Part shown: one piece after another, positions 23,801 through 36,090 of the stretch
How positions within the stretch are numbered: position 1 is the stretch's first letter
How the letters are laid out: the number at the start of each line of letters is the position of its first letter
DNA from: Emmonsiellopsis sp. PD_33
Lineage: Eukaryota > Ascomycota > Eurotiomycetes > Onygenales > Ajellomycetaceae
Direction of reading: 5' to 3'
NCBI GenBank assembly: GCA_032988165.1
Contig: JANTQF010000022.1
Coordinates: 157,725 to 221,724 of the forward strand
DNA: 64,000 bases
Program-made: the position numbers and the translations under genes
The notes under the pieces: model-generated
What the model saw: only the letters and a program-made list of their open reading frames with translations
Database searches by the model: none
What the model was told of the DNA's origin: nothing

Positions 23801-25126
23801 GTCGAGTTCTTCCTGTTCGGCATCCTCGTCCCTCTGCAGCTGGTGAGGCTCCGAAACACCAGAGGGAAGAAGCAAGACTTGAGATCGGGAAGGCGCTTCG
23901 GGGCTAGGAAATAGGGCTCTCTGCTCGATCGATGGTTTGGCCGACGACGGACCCATGTCACTGAACTGACGCTCCTGATTTTTAGCCGTGCGTTCCCCGA
24001 CGCGGTCATCACGCTTCTTGCGCTCGGGAGACTTTGTGTTCTCTTTGAACAGGCCCAGATAGTGGCTCGATTTCCGACTGCGCACATGAGCAGCGGGTTC
24101 GGCGTTGGCCAGGCTGGCTTCGATGGAGGCGTCTGTCCGTGAAGGCCTGTTCTTGCTTGTGCTACGTTGCGAGGGACGATCCCGATGGTCGGCATCAGAG
24201 GACGTTTGGAAAGGGTCAAAAGGTGGTGGTGGCACGGCGGAGGTGGTCATGGTCCTAACACTGTCCCGATCCATTGGCCGGGCAGAACGTGGTATGGCGG
24301 TAGGGTGGTGTTTGGGGGGTTGGGGGGAGGACGGAGAGACGTCGTCGAGCGAGTCAAAGGTCCTTGCTCTGGCGATGCCCGAGAAGGAAGGCGGGTTGGC
24401 CAACGGGTGGCTGGAAATGCGAGGGCGGAAGGGGCTGGGCGGAGTCTCGATGTCGGCAGGGAAGGCAGCTGTCATCGCAGCGAGCGGCGGCGGCAGGCGA
24501 GACGGGCTGCTGTCCTTCCGCGCGGGATCGGTCGAGGGAGACGGGGGAGAAGGCGCATTGCCAGCTTCATCGTGCCGGCGTAGAAGGTCCTGGGCGAGGT
24601 CGGGCGCCGCTGCCGCTGTGCCTCCTGTGGCCTGCTGCTGCAGCAGCTGCTGGCGAAGCAGAGAGCCTCGTCCGACGTCCCGGGGTGGAGAGATTACATC
24701 GCTGTCGGACGGCAGATAGTGGGTGGCAAAGATACTCTCGCGCTCCGACAGCTGCGGGCTCTGCGGACGAAAGGCGGCAGTGGCAGCAGAGGGACGGGGC
24801 TGCTCGAGGGGCGCGGTGCTCGTGCGCTTGAGAGAGAAGCAGGACGGCGAGGGAGGCGAGGGTTTTAACCATGCGGGATTGGAGTGGGAGGGCGAAAGCG
24901 TGGGCGGCGTGGTGCGGGGAGCAGCGGGCGGGCCAGCGGGCGACGGCACATGGTCGGCAGCATGGCTCGAATCGCAGTGGGCAGGACGAGCAGGTGTCAC
25001 CAGGGTTCTGGACGGGGAATCAACGGGAGCGGAGGAGAAGGTTGACATGGGGAGGACATTGGTCAGGCCGGCCTCGGACGCTGGACGGGGGGAAGAAACG
25101 ACGCGGGCAGACGGGAGGAGACTCAA
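20882..25126 (-). CDS. kcs1: Inositol hexakisphosphate kinase (Kcs1 type)
   Basis: Exon 1 is 25126-22947, intron 22946-22773 and exon 2 22772-20882: 1,356 residues, comparable with yeast Kcs1 (about 1,050) plus a longer disordered N-terminus. Kcs1 makes the pyrophosphate 5-InsP7 from InsP6, affecting phosphate signalling, vacuoles and telomeres. The N-terminal part ends in the conserved VGGHTTVFRF segment followed by LNNRENEFYERI. The inositol-polyphosphate kinase signature PCVLDLKMGTR lies near residue 1100 (PxxxDxKxG, substrate binding and catalysis), followed by SSLLILYDG and the metal-binding ELKIVDFANC. The intron sits between MLMFLAR and YIGVLNVTF, in the middle of the conserved core. 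Two starts are possible, 25126 and 25048. The longer is shown and the shorter (MSTFSSAP) is equally credible. Confidence 0.93.
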
Positions 25127-25733
25127 CGCTAGAGAGGCGTGGCTGGAGGGCAGGGATTGGCGACGGGCGGGCGAGGAGAGGACGGGATGCGGTGAGGGAG
25201 GTGGTGGTGGTGTGGTTGTGGTGGTGGTGGTGGTGGTGGTGGTTGTTGTGAAGTTGGAGATGAAGTTGGAGATAGGATGGATGGTGGTTGGGATTGCCGG
25301 ATCTGGCTGGCTGGGCAGGTGGACCAGACAGCTGTGGACGGACGATGATGCAACAATTCCACCGCATTCTTGCTGTCGATTTCAGATATATACCGCATAG
25401 TTAATAAATATTCTGTCTCTCAATCACGGCCCTGATATCCACCACGCCGTCGTCGTCTCATCTCGCAACGCTGCACACTTGACTAAATTAATTACCAGCC
25501 ACCAATCGCCCGCCAGCCTGTTCCCACGCGCTGTCCAGGGCCTGCTCATCGCTGCTGGGTTAAGCCTTGACCGGCACTGTCCATCTATCCAGCAGCAGGA
25601 TGTCCACTATTGCCAAGTGCCCCCAGCCCCTGCTGCTGTGGCTAGTTAAGCACATCATCCATACACCAGGTACAAGCAAAGCATAAAAAATAGATCCCAG
25701 ACATAAAAAATACAAATAAAAAAAGAATCACCA
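25127..25733. other. KCS1 5' flank, downstream side of tRNA-Pro
   Basis: This contains the KCS1 promoter and leader, including a GGT tract, and an A-rich stretch at about 25684-25727 next to the tRNA 3' end. On the minus strand that stretch reads as T-runs of the kind that stop RNA polymerase III. No gene is seen. Confidence 0.5.
25200..25250. repeat. GGT-rich triplet tract in the KCS1 leader
   Basis: An almost pure GGT run on the plus strand (ACC/CCA on the KCS1 sense strand) starts about 75 bases ahead of the longer KCS1 start codon. Confidence 0.85.
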
Positions 25734-25847
25734 GGGTCCTGCCGTGGTTCGAACACGGGGCCTCTCGCATGCCAGATTAGTCAGCCATGCCGTTTCCGGA
25801 CTAGCTGGGAACCCAAAGCGAGAATCATACCACTAGACCACAGGACC
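25734..25847 (-). tRNA. tRNA-Pro (anticodon UGG) with a 42-nt intron
   Basis: Read on the minus strand from 25847, the acceptor stem GGTCCTG pairs perfectly with CAGGACC at the 3' end, and the discriminator is C at 25734. The D arm contains GTCTAGTGGTATGAT. The anticodon stem CTCGC pairs with GCGAG, and the seven-base loop TTTGGGT carries TGG at positions 34-36. The T arm is CCGTG-TTCGAAC-CACGG. An intron at 25811-25770 sits one base 3' of the anticodon, the canonical eukaryotic place. CCA is not encoded. All stems are intact, so the gene looks functional. Confidence 0.93.
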
Positions 25848-26839
25848 GGCTTTGATGGAGGTGGCGGCTGGTTTGGGCACCTTGAGGTAATCTGACATGG
25901 ATTCCTTGGAAATGGGGCGAATTGAAGCTGGTAAGTATGATAAGTAACTGGTTATTATTAACTAATAGTAAGCTCTTGGGCTTTGGAGATTCTGTCCAGC
26001 TACTGTATGGTTTGGTGTTACCTGCTTGGTTTATTTACTTTACTCGGAATACTGCAACATACCATAGGATCTTAGCAGTGTCCATGGATATATATCTTCG
26101 CCGCCTCATCCAACCCAATCTACCAAATCTAGAACAAGCAACCAACATCCCACGAGAAGGAATCCGTACATAAGGTTCCCATGCAACCGGAGCAATTGAG
26201 ATCCCAAATCTCATTCATTATATGTAAATACCACCTGCCTCTCAATCAATCAGCCATGCATGCATGCATCAAACGGCCACATCCTCCTCATAATCCTCAC
26301 GGTCCGTATCATCCTCTATATTAGCCATAATAGCATCAAAGAAGTGCCTGACGAAGCTCCCGGATGTGAAGAAAGGTGTCTATGAAGTCGGAGCTGGCTA
26401 AGGGGAGGATGGATGCCTTGCCCTTGGTCATGGCTAAATGCGCGACGGTAAAGGAAGGTTCTGGTCGGAAATATATGGATATCGCCAATGAACCCCCAGT
26501 CAAAACCTACCATTAAATAACACAACATAAACCGCATAGAACCTGATCATGCCATACATTTGCATTGCATTGTACGCTGTAATCAAAGCAGAGAATTACA
26601 AAAAATCAACATGACAACCAGCTCAAAATGCAGCATCAGAAAGAAGCCAGACAAAACCCCATACAGGCTCAAAAACACATTACCCATCCCATCCCATCCC
26701 GTCCCAAACCAACAGAGACCAGAATCAAAAACGACAACGATGGAAAAGAGGGTACATCAAAATCTCAGAATATAACACGCCGAACCAGCCCTCATTCCCC
26801 AAGAGAAACAAAATTATAAACGCCACCCCTATCACTCAC
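25848..26839. other. Gene-free stretch between tRNA-Pro and cdc11
   Basis: It holds the tRNA 5' flank and the cdc11 3' flank. It includes an alternating GCATGCATGCATGC block near 26256-26269. The small frames (at most 83 codons) have no resemblance to known proteins. Confidence 0.55.
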
Positions 26840-29800
26840 TCACACTTCCCTCCTCTTCAAAACTCCCAACTCCTCCAATCTTCTCCAAACATCATCTTTC
26901 TTCACACACCCACCGCCACTATTTGTGGGCAATCCGTTCAACACCCTCAACCTCCCCGCCGCCGCCGCCTGCACCATCAACTCCACCACCCGTCGTCTCA
27001 ACTTGGTGGCTTCGTCAAGATGGACCACATACTTCCGATCCGCAACCACATTTGCCGGCGGGACTGTGTACGGATCATCAATCTCAACCTCCATCTCCTC
27101 CTGGCCGTCACGGTCTTGTGTGTCTAGCTCCCCACCCTCGCCAAAACCCTTCCGCGCGATATCCGTGCAGCCGCCTACTGTGGGGAAGCCCACGTCATCC
27201 TCATCCTCGCGGAGCTGGAGTTGCTTCTCCTCCTTGCTGGACGGGCGCTTGATTTGCCCAACAAGCTTGCCCGTCTCGTCCCGCCAGACGCGCCCGCTGC
27301 CCGAGACTGGGCTGGGGTAGAAGCCTACTGTGATGGGGTTTCCGCGCAAATCGACACTGGTCAATGCGCCCGACCGGCCGCCGACTGAGCGGAGGACTTG
27401 GCATAATTTTCGGAGGCGCGAGATTCTATTTCCCACAAGCGAAACCCGACCGAGCCGGGTTAGCCCCTTTAACTCGGCCACATCGGTCAGTGCGTTGAAG
27501 TTTAGGTTAAGCGCGCGCAGGTTTGGGAACTTGGTTCCGAATTCGCTTGGTAGTTCCTCTAGCGTGCACGATGCGAGGTCTAGGAACTGCAGGCTTGGGA
27601 CGCTGCTGGGCGGGGAAAGGAGGTCCCGGGACAGTAAGTTGGAGGATAAATATAATTTTCGCAGCGAGAGTGTTGCGCTGATATCAATATAGACGATAGG
27701 CAATTCATCGGCCTCACCCTGCGAGGAGGGGAGAGTCTGTTCGCGAAGAGATATGACATCAAGATAATGGCACTGGTAAAGGCCTGTAATAGTGCTGAGA
27801 TGGTTGCCATCGGCATAGACAAGATGGAGATTAGGGAAATTTGAGACGTCCAGACATTCGAGCAAATTGTTAGACAGCTTAAGGGAATGGAGGCAATGAA
27901 GCACCTCCGATGACTCAAATTTTTGAACCCGGTTCCCGCGGAGGTCGAGTTTCTCGAGAGTCTTGATGAATCCGATATTGCGGACACTGGAGAGCTGGTT
28001 ATCGCGCATGTCCAAATTTATTAGACGAGTCCTTGAATGCTTATTAGTACATTGATTGTTGTTGCGTATCAAATTAGACTTACAATTCTGAGTCTCCAAA
28101 ATCGACCGAGGAGACCGAATTATTCCTCAGCTTCAAGGTCAGCAACCCATTCAACCCCATAATCCCACGGATGTTCCTGATCCTATTGCTGCTAGCCTTG
28201 AGGCTTCTCAAGTGGATGAGACCAGAGAACGCATCCAGGTCCTCTAGGTTGTTGCCAGAGACGTCTAAATACTGGAGATTGGAGAGATGGCCCCAGGACG
28301 TCAGATTCGACAAACAATTCCGCGGAATCTTCAAGCTCCGGATTGTCCAAGGAATACCACTAACTTGACCAACGTTATTGTCGGAAGCGTCAAGTTCCTC
28401 GAGACGCGAGCAAAACTCGTTCAGTCTATGCAGGGTTATGAGACCCTTCCCCTTCAGATTCAGTCGTCGCAGATGCTCCCAGTACGGCTCGTACGGCTCA
28501 GTGTCGGTGATATGTTTGATCAAGTCTTCAGTCGCCATTGTAAATGTGCCATGTACCTGCCTTAAAGACGCAGGATGGGTTCGCTGTGCGACATAGCTAA
28601 CCTCGAGCCTCATAGATTCATCCATTTGGTTCATGGTAAAGTCAGATAACGGGGCGAGCTGAAAGCTGTAACTTGTATCCATGTCCTGGGCATCAGGTAG
28701 AATGATCGAGCGTTCCTCAGGGCTTGGGATCTGCGCAAGGGAGAAATCCGGGTTTCGAATAATCGCAGCTTCACTGGCAGAATCCTCATTTCGTTCATCA
28801 ATCCGAGAAATAGGCCGCCCCTTGAAGGCCCGACTATCAAATGAGGTAGCCCGCCGGGAAGAGACCCTGGATGGCGAAGTCTGTTTAGAAGGTTGCGGCG
28901 ATGCGACTGGCTGGGCCGCGTTGGGGGCAGAGTTAACTTGCGCATCCCTAGGCGGAGGATCTTCCGATTCAACAGGGTCCGCATCCCCCTCATACTCGAC
29001 ACGGGAAACCGAAGGAGTAGCGAACGAAATCGTAGCTGTCCTATTACGCTTTCCGTTACCGAATTTTTGATCACCACAATCCACAGGTTCTTGCACCAAC
29101 TCATCAACCCGTCGCAAGCGGCTTGCAGGAGGAGGTCCAGGTTGCTGCGGAACTGCTCCAGCTAGTTCTTCGGTTCCCCATGACGTGGCTCTGGTTTCCG
29201 GCTTGGGGCAGCTGGATGTAAAGCGGGTAGATTTTGATTGAACTGAGCTGGTTTCAAAGCGTCCGTCTCGAGTACGTGGGCGGGAATCAGAGCTTTGTTG
29301 GAATTCCTCGCCTTGTTTATCCTTTTCCCCAAACGTGGCGGTTATGGAACGGAGTTTCCCCTTCGTCGTAGCTGGCGAGGAAAACATCTTTGCTGCCATG
29401 AGTTCCTGCAACTCATCGACGCTAAGATCCGGAATATCCACAAAAGGGTCGTGTTCACTGGATTCGTCTCCCGCTTTCGACGCAGGCCTTTCTTCTGGGT
29501 GTGCGGCGTCGCCTTTTACCCACGTGTGCGCAGATCGGTCATAAGTCATAGCACCAACCTGCTCTGGGATCAAGTGCGCGATCATATCGGAAGAGATAAT
29601 GCCCTTCGCACCAGATCCACTTGAAGATCCTCGTGACGAGGCGGTCGGGAATGAACCCTCAGTGGACTTGTGAGATAATACATCGCGATCATCGGAGTTA
29701 GCATTTCCAGGGGCATTTGGGGTTGTGTTGGCTTTCTTCAGAGAAGATGGCTTCTCCCTTATCCTGATATTCTTGGGGCTACTTTCAACCTCCGAATCTT

Positions 29801-32441
29801 CATCACGCTTTGCACTATGAATAGCATAAGTAGCTACATTTCGTTCCCTATCGAGGTGCAGAGACATCACAGAGCCGCCCATGTAAAGTTCAAAATCGTC
29901 TTTGTCCTCAAACTTTTTCAGATGGCTCACTATCCGTGGATTCTGCTGGCGAGGTTCTCTGAATTTCCGTAGGTCAACACCTTCACGACTTGGGGGCCTG
30001 GAAAATTCCTCTTGGGTCGACTCCTCAGCATAGTCTTCTTCGTCGCTTCCATCACTCAAACGTTGGGATTCTTCCACACTGGAAAGACCGTTATGACCGG
30101 CTCCTTTGGCGCGTATTATGTTCATAATTTTGGTCGCTTCATTGATAAAATCCTGAGTGGTGATTGACCCTTTCCGGCTCTCGTCAAAATTATTGCTGGG
30201 ACTCGCAATAAACGAAAGCTTGTCTTCTGGCTTGAACTGTTTATTTTGGGGGGCCTTAGACGAACTAGGTGTCTTATTGCCATTGTCCATCTGACCTGCT
30301 CCTTGATCCCTAGTATAGGACCTTGTTTGAGCTGGAGTTGGCGTGCGCGGTCGTGGAACCTGGGGGAGCAGCCGAACGTTGCTCAACTCTCCAGGGAGTC
30401 CTGCTTGATACTGAGTGCTCTGATTTTGATTGTTTGGACTGGCTGTGAACTGAGTCGAATCAAGAAGAGATGATGCAAGGACTTGATCATTGGCATCGAC
30501 ATTTTGTAGTGTTCTTCGTCGTTTGCGGCATGGATCTTTTGTTGGGCTATTGAGAACCCTCTTCGTCTCGCTTTGCCTGAACGCATTGTTTTCCCCGGCG
30601 TCGTTCCGAGGAGCATTACTGGCATTCAACTTCTCAGCCACGGGGACTGCGCTGGCTTGGGATTGAACGAATATTTCGGGAACCGGATCAGTGTGGAATT
30701 CAGGTTGACCTGGGTTCCCGTTTTTTCCGATCTGTCTCCCGCGCGGTATGAAGTGCCGACCTCCTTTCCTATCTTCATTGGCAATGATGAAAGAAGGGGC
30801 GGGGAGCAAACTGAGGCCTTCAGTTTGTTGCTCTGATGCATCTAGGATATTTGAAAGATGATTCTCATCCCACCCATCCTGTTGATCTCTCACACCAGCT
30901 CGACTTCCTCGAGTTGAGGGCCTGTCACTGTTTGGTTCACGCCTTGACGTTGGTCGGCTTCGTCTCCCCCCTTTGTGTCGGTTTTCGCTTGGTGACAATG
31001 GCGGTTCGCCTTGCTTTTCATTAAATGTCTCCTCAAATTGGCTCATTCTGCGTAGTAATTTATTGTTGGTAAAAGTATCGTATTCTCCAAATAGCTTCAA
31101 TGGACTGCCTGACGACGTTGGCCTTGTAGAGCTGCCCTCGCGATGAGGCTCCGACAGGGATTTGGTTTCTGTTGTCCGATGAGGCGTAAGGAATTGGCGA
31201 GTGGGTTGCTGGGAACTGAACATTCCCTTTCGCCTATCGATAGGTGGAGAGCTTCGTATTTTTGAGCTGGATAGAAAAGATGAGGAATGAAGTGGTGAAA
31301 GCATAGATGTTGGTGTCAATTGACGGCGGCGAAATGATCCATCGTTGGAGTATCCGCCACGACGCATGCTCACAAAGCCTCCGGTAGAAACGAAATCCAT
31401 TGTCCCTACGGACAAATCCTCAGGTAAAGACTGGCTTGTTATTTCGAGGGCATCCTCAGCATGATTGTCCCGACGGCTGTAGTAGCTGTAATCATCGCTT
31501 GCCACTGACGCTCGCCTGAGGGACTGCGAAAAATTCTCTTTCGAGTTGGGAGTTTTTGCTTGGCTAAGAATCGACTCCAGAATTTCCTGGTTGGAAAATA
31601 AAATTGGAGTAATCTCCTCGTTGCGAAGCTCCTCCATTCCGCTCACTGTCCTAGACCTGGGATCGAAATTTATGTTGCCACTTCCAGTAGTGCCTAGGGT
31701 ACAACGCGCGTTGTCCAACGACGAATCGTACGACTCGTCACCCTGGTGTTGCGCGAGGCTGGAATTTCCAAGGGGCGCCTCGTGAGAACTGGCCCCGGAA
31801 CTGTTAAACAGTTTCTTTGGTACAGAACCGGCCTGTAGCGACCATGGGGGGTTATTTTGGGTGGATGTGAAGATCTTCGGTTGTGTAGTCGCTTCCGTAG
31901 GCCGTGGAGGCCTGAATACGTTCTCCAGTTCCATGGGCCCAAACAAATCGCCGCCCTCGCCCATGGGCGCTTCGCCGCGGGCAATGCGCTTCTTCCATTC
32001 AGGTGTATCTCCGCTGATCTGACTCTTTCGCGGCTTTATCTGCATGGTGGAATTTTCGACAGGCATGTCTGAGCCGGCCGATGGTGACTCCGGGGCATTT
32101 AGCGATGGGCTGGAGGTAGGACGAGCGGGGGTAATGGCAGTTGGCAACTTGTCTTTCTGGAGGATGCTCGAGGCGAGGACATTGATCATGGAGAAGGAGT
32201 GTTCGGACAAGGCACTGCTGTCTTCGCTAAGGACTGATAGTCGAGAGGGTTCTGATATTTTGCGGACGTGTCTCTGCGAAGCGCTGGGTTTAGATCGAGG
32301 CATGCGGATAGAAGTGGAGGCGGTTCGGGGGCGCGACTGCCTGAAAGATTCGGATATACTGCTGTGGAGGGAGCTCTGGGAGGAACAAGGCTGCGGAATC
32401 CAGTCCTCAGACAAGTCATCGAGCCAAGGTTGTCCGCTCAT
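26840..32441 (-). CDS. cdc11: Septation initiation network scaffold, Cdc11/Nud1 family (leucine-rich repeats)
   Basis: Exon 1 is 32441-28084 and exon 2 28031-26840, 1,849 residues in all. Cdc11 (fission yeast) and Nud1 (budding yeast) anchor septation or mitotic-exit signalling at the spindle pole body. The start MSGQPWLDDLSEDW is chosen because it matches the family N-terminus; the frame stays open 57 codons further. The first 1,300 or so residues are disordered, rich in Ser/Pro/Arg and in SP/TP sites, as expected for a phosphorylated scaffold. From about residue 1330 to 1720 there are leucine-rich repeats in consecutive LxxLxLxxN units, such as LQYLDVSGNNLEDL and LEKLDLRGNRV. The 52-nt intron lies inside the repeats. 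The C-terminus (VLNGLPTNSGGGCVKKDD...) is helical and conserved-looking. Confidence 0.87.
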
Positions 32442-33395
32442 GTTGAGCGATATGTGCTGGATCTGGGGGGGGTTTGGCGGCGAGCTTGGCTGCGGCTTGG
32501 GGAGGGATTGGAGCTGAAACGAGGGCGACGATGGATGGTATATAACATAATTTGGTAAGATGTAGAGGAGGGAACAAATGCAGAGTAAGAATCCTGGTTG
32601 AGTCGATAACACCCAGCTGCCGTCGCGCGCGGTAAGAAATGTGTGTGTAGATGAGATGGAGTGTAGTGATAACGGTGATAATCGCTGTTTGGCGATGATG
32701 CTGTGGGTTTCGGCGCCAAGAAAACAACAACATCATGCCCAATGGGGCGGGCCTTGGCACCCGGCCGAAAGAACTTCCGGCCCGAGCCCGCCTGCCGTAA
32801 CAGTAGGCTGAAGATCAGAATGGAAAGACGAGAGATCATAGGGCTGTAGCTAGTAGATGCACATCAACACGGTGATCATGAACTCAGAAACGAAGGATGA
32901 GCCTGGCTGACAACACTGGAGCATCGAAGACTATTCAGTTTTGCGCTATTCCATCTACGATAGCGTGGCATATTCCGTCCAAGACCCCTACGACAACCGC
33001 AGTCTTCACACAATCACATCTCTTACTTGCTAGGAAACAGTAAATACTCCCCGTCTACTCCGGAGATATGTTTCAGCATGAGGCTCTGCCGCTCTGACAG
33101 CCGAGATAGCCGCCAGCTCTGTTGTCCATCACGTGATACTCCCGTTGGCCAGGCAACCGCGCGCTCATTCACGCCTAACGCGTTAAGTGGAACACGAGAT
33201 CCTGTGACTTTGGAGCTATCCCCGTCTCCATTCTCCTCGGTCTGCTCCTCCAGGCACAAGGCCGCAGCAGCTTCTCCACGACGCTTCGCACCATATATAC
33301 CACCCGCAAATGTTCCCATCTACTTGTCGTGGCTGTTTCCGCTCCTCATCCGCGGGTCTTTCTCATCCAGCCCAACGTTCAGCATCGACGTGGTC
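32442..33395. promoter_or_regulatory. Divergent promoter region of cdc11 and the gene at 33396
   Basis: About 950 bases lie between two divergent start codons. A palindromic ATCACGTGAT site lies at 33128-33137. The in-frame extension of the plus-strand frame back to 33027 has no coding character and is treated as leader. Confidence 0.5.
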
Positions 33396-35570
33396 ATGGT
33401 TTTCCCAGGACGGACCTCCCCCCTCCGCTTCGAACCCTTGTCCCCGACGGCCGCAGATCGGTTAAGTGGCTTCTCCGATAGCGACGAAGATCTAGACGAT
33501 GCCGCTCGTTCAGCAAAAAGGAGAAGAATTGAAAGACTGGGACAGGATTATCTGGAGGGAAAGCCACTGTTTATCCTATCCGCCAGCCTCAGAGGCCCAT
33601 TCGGCAACGGCTGGGTCAATCCTTGGAGGAAGTCTAAAGATGCAGCCGCCCGATCGAAGCGGCCCGGAAAACGTGGCATAGAGAGTCAGTCTGTGGAGGA
33701 AACCATAGTGATACCCGAGTCTGCACCGAAGACCAAACCTCGTTCAAAACCCGTTATTTTTCGCCAGGGGAGCGGATTCGAATCCCAAATTGACCCCGAT
33801 CTACTTCACCCCAACTACCACCAACAACGGAGTAAAGCAGGCAGCAAGGATAGACGGCAGTCCACCACCGATAAACCCAAACATTCTCGACGGAGCACCT
33901 CGAATATCTCGCCAAAACCACCATCAGGGTCCAACAGGATCGATTCACCCATTCGACGACCTCGATCAATATCGCACCACAGCTCAAATGATAGCTGGTT
34001 GAAGAAGGATAGAAAACGACCTAATCCCCAGGTGGTTGACCCTCCACAACTATCAAGCCCGACGCCCACCCATCGCGCCCATAGTGCTGTAGCAGAACCG
34101 CGCAATGAGGAGAAACAGCTACCTAAGAGACCGCGAGTGGAGAATCACTCTACTCACCATCCACAACTAGATTTGGCGCCAATATCATTTACCCCTATAA
34201 ACAGGAGGTCCGAACCGGCATCGACTGATAATCGTGGTCGTCAACCCGAGAAACAGCCTCTCGCAAAGGAGTCAAAGGCTCCTGAAAATCGGTCTCGCTT
34301 CTCGAAACCCGGAAAACCTGCTTCTGCGCTTACTAGCAACAACCGTAACAAACAAAAAATTTCCCAGCCAAAACCTAAGAAGTCATTTTCCAATGAATCC
34401 GCTCCTACCACCTCAAAAGCCTCAGCATCGCTTCATGTTGTTCCTTCGTCAGAACATCTTCCGGGGTTTGAATATCGCCGAGCAGACAGACCAATTCCAG
34501 GAACGAATTCACTTCTAATGACGGACACCGAGGCAGATCACCAAAAGAAGACTCAATCTCCCAAGAATAAACCTGGTTCCCCCAACCAACCAGTAGCGGG
34601 CTCCAATAAGGACAAGGATACCTTTCATAATTCAGCACCTGATCCAATCCCCGAAGGAACAAATGATACACGAGATCAGCACTCCACTGCATCAGAAATC
34701 ATACCGTCGGCTCAAGTCATCCCGGAACACTCGAAAATATCGCACCCTGTTTTGTCCCTTTATTCCACCAATTTTTCGGGCCCTCACAACAGTATATCTA
34801 AAAACAAGAGCTTAAATGGGGGGTATGACGATCAATGGTCGACTCAGGCAGCCGTCGCAATGGCCCAGAAGTCTCTGCAGGAAGATCTTGCTACACCAGC
34901 TAAGGAGAAGACATCGCCACGCAAAAAAAGCTCTCAGAAAAAAGCCCGGCATCATGGATCACATTCACCTAAAAGCCCTGCAGCAGATGAAGGGAAGAAG
35001 CCGTTAGATTTGTTCGATACGCCCAATAGCCAGGGAGGCAAACATAATGCCAGTACCCAAGCGATGATCAACTCAATCACCCCGTTTGATTTTAGCACCG
35101 TCAAAAGAGTCAAACCGGGAAGGATACTGGATTGTGATGCTACCAAGGAAAAGAAACCGCAGAGCAGCGAGAAGCAGCGGAAGCTAAACGGCGCTGTTGA
35201 GACATCAACCCCTAAATCCACACCGCCGGTCTCCTCTCCCCGAAATAAGGGATATGTTCCCCCTCCATTGCGTCATTACCCATCCAACGCATCTACGAAC
35301 ATACCGCCTCCTGAGGATAGCTCGTCCAATACAGTCCTACCCTTCAACTTCACCGCATCAACGAATGCAACCAGGCAGCAAGATGGCCAGGGAGGAGGAG
35401 ACGATATTGACAATTTTGATATCAGCCAGGCGATCGCTGACGCAGGAACATTTTTGCAGCAGAGCTGGGACTTTGAACGGATTGAACTCAACAGCAACAA
35501 TACGAGCAATAGGATACCACCGCCTTCCTCCTCTTCAGGCCCGGGCTTGCGGCCTATTGTGAAACCTTGA
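33396..35570 (+). CDS. Conserved hypothetical disordered basic protein
   Basis: Single exon, about 724 residues if MVFPGRTSPLRFEP is the start; the frame is open to 33027. Near the N-terminus is a compact conserved-looking block, RRRIERLGQDYLEGKPLFI followed by LRGPFGNGWVNPW. The middle is long, basic, Ser/Pro/Lys rich and disordered. Near the C-terminus come ITPFDFSTVKRVKPG, then a motif around VLPFNFTASTN, and a final helix DNFDISQAIADAGTFLQQSWDFER. Relatives in filamentous fungi are, from memory, sometimes labelled protamine P1-like; that label says little. Nuclear location is likely from the basic patches (AKRRRIERLG). It is divergent from cdc11. No biochemical role can be assigned. Confidence 0.72.
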   Translation: MVFPGRTSPLRFEPLSPTAADRLSGFSDSDEDLDDAARSAKRRRIERLGQDYLEGKPLFILSASLRGPFGNGWVNPWRKSKDAAARSKRPGKRGIESQSVEETIVIPESAPKTKPRSKPVIFRQGSGFESQIDPDLLHPNYHQQRSKAGSKDRRQSTTDKPKHSRRSTSNISPKPPSGSNRIDSPIRRPRSISHHSSNDSWLKKDRKRPNPQVVDPPQLSSPTPTHRAHSAVAEPRNEEKQLPKRPRVENHSTHHPQLDLAPISFTPINRRSEPASTDNRGRQPEKQPLAKESKAPENRSRFSKPGKPASALTSNNRNKQKISQPKPKKSFSNESAPTTSKASASLHVVPSSEHLPGFEYRRADRPIPGTNSLLMTDTEADHQKKTQSPKNKPGSPNQPVAGSNKDKDTFHNSAPDPIPEGTNDTRDQHSTASEIIPSAQVIPEHSKISHPVLSLYSTNFSGPHNSISKNKSLNGGYDDQWSTQAAVAMAQKSLQEDLATPAKEKTSPRKKSSQKKARHHGSHSPKSPAADEGKKPLDLFDTPNSQGGKHNASTQAMINSITPFDFSTVKRVKPGRILDCDATKEKKPQSSEKQRKLNGAVETSTPKSTPPVSSPRNKGYVPPPLRHYPSNASTNIPPPEDSSSNTVLPFNFTASTNATRQQDGQGGGDDIDNFDISQAIADAGTFLQQSWDFERIELNSNNTSNRIPPPSSSSGPGLRPIVKP

Positions 35571-36090
35571 TATTTTTAGTTGGCAGCGGCATCATTTTTT
35601 CTACCATTGCGTCCGCGTTTTGTTCTCCCTATAGATTGATTTGCTGTTGTCCTTTCTTGTTAATTCCCCCTGGAACCTATTAGCGATAGGGGTTGAAACT
35701 TCGCAGTATATTGTTTTTAGAATACCACATAGAACTGTGCATTTGGGCGTGTTTTTGCTTTCCGTTTTGCTTTGCAGCATCATCATTGTTCGGGCTTCTA
35801 GTTGGATATTGCATGTGTGTGGGACATAGCATAATATAGCAGTACTTTGCGTGATTAGAATTCTCAATAATATACAGAATGACAAGCTCAACATTTTACG
35901 CACAAGACATCTTACACCGAGTTCCTATCGTTGCGGAGATTGAAGCTCTCCCCTGGCCTCAGCGACGCACGGACCACCTCGGCTGTGGGGAGCTCTAGCC
36001 GCGCCGAGCCAGAACGACATCATCGCATCTCACCATCGCTCCCATCGCATCTCTGCCTGCAACTCCGTCTCATGGCGCGGACGCTGGCAA
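35571..36090. other. Intergenic region between the 33396 gene and VPS11
   Basis: The 3' flank of the upstream gene is T-rich to about 35850, followed by the VPS11 promoter. An out-of-frame ATG at 36073 lies just before the VPS11 start. No gene is seen. Confidence 0.5.

Noticed and set aside
24105..24719. Long frames antisense to KCS1 exon 1
   Set aside because: Shadow frames of the Ser/Pro-rich N-terminus; the sense protein is continuous and joins the kinase core in frame.
33027..33395. N-terminal extension of the 33396 gene
   Set aside because: In frame but without conserved features and spanning a palindromic CACGTG site; more likely promoter and leader.
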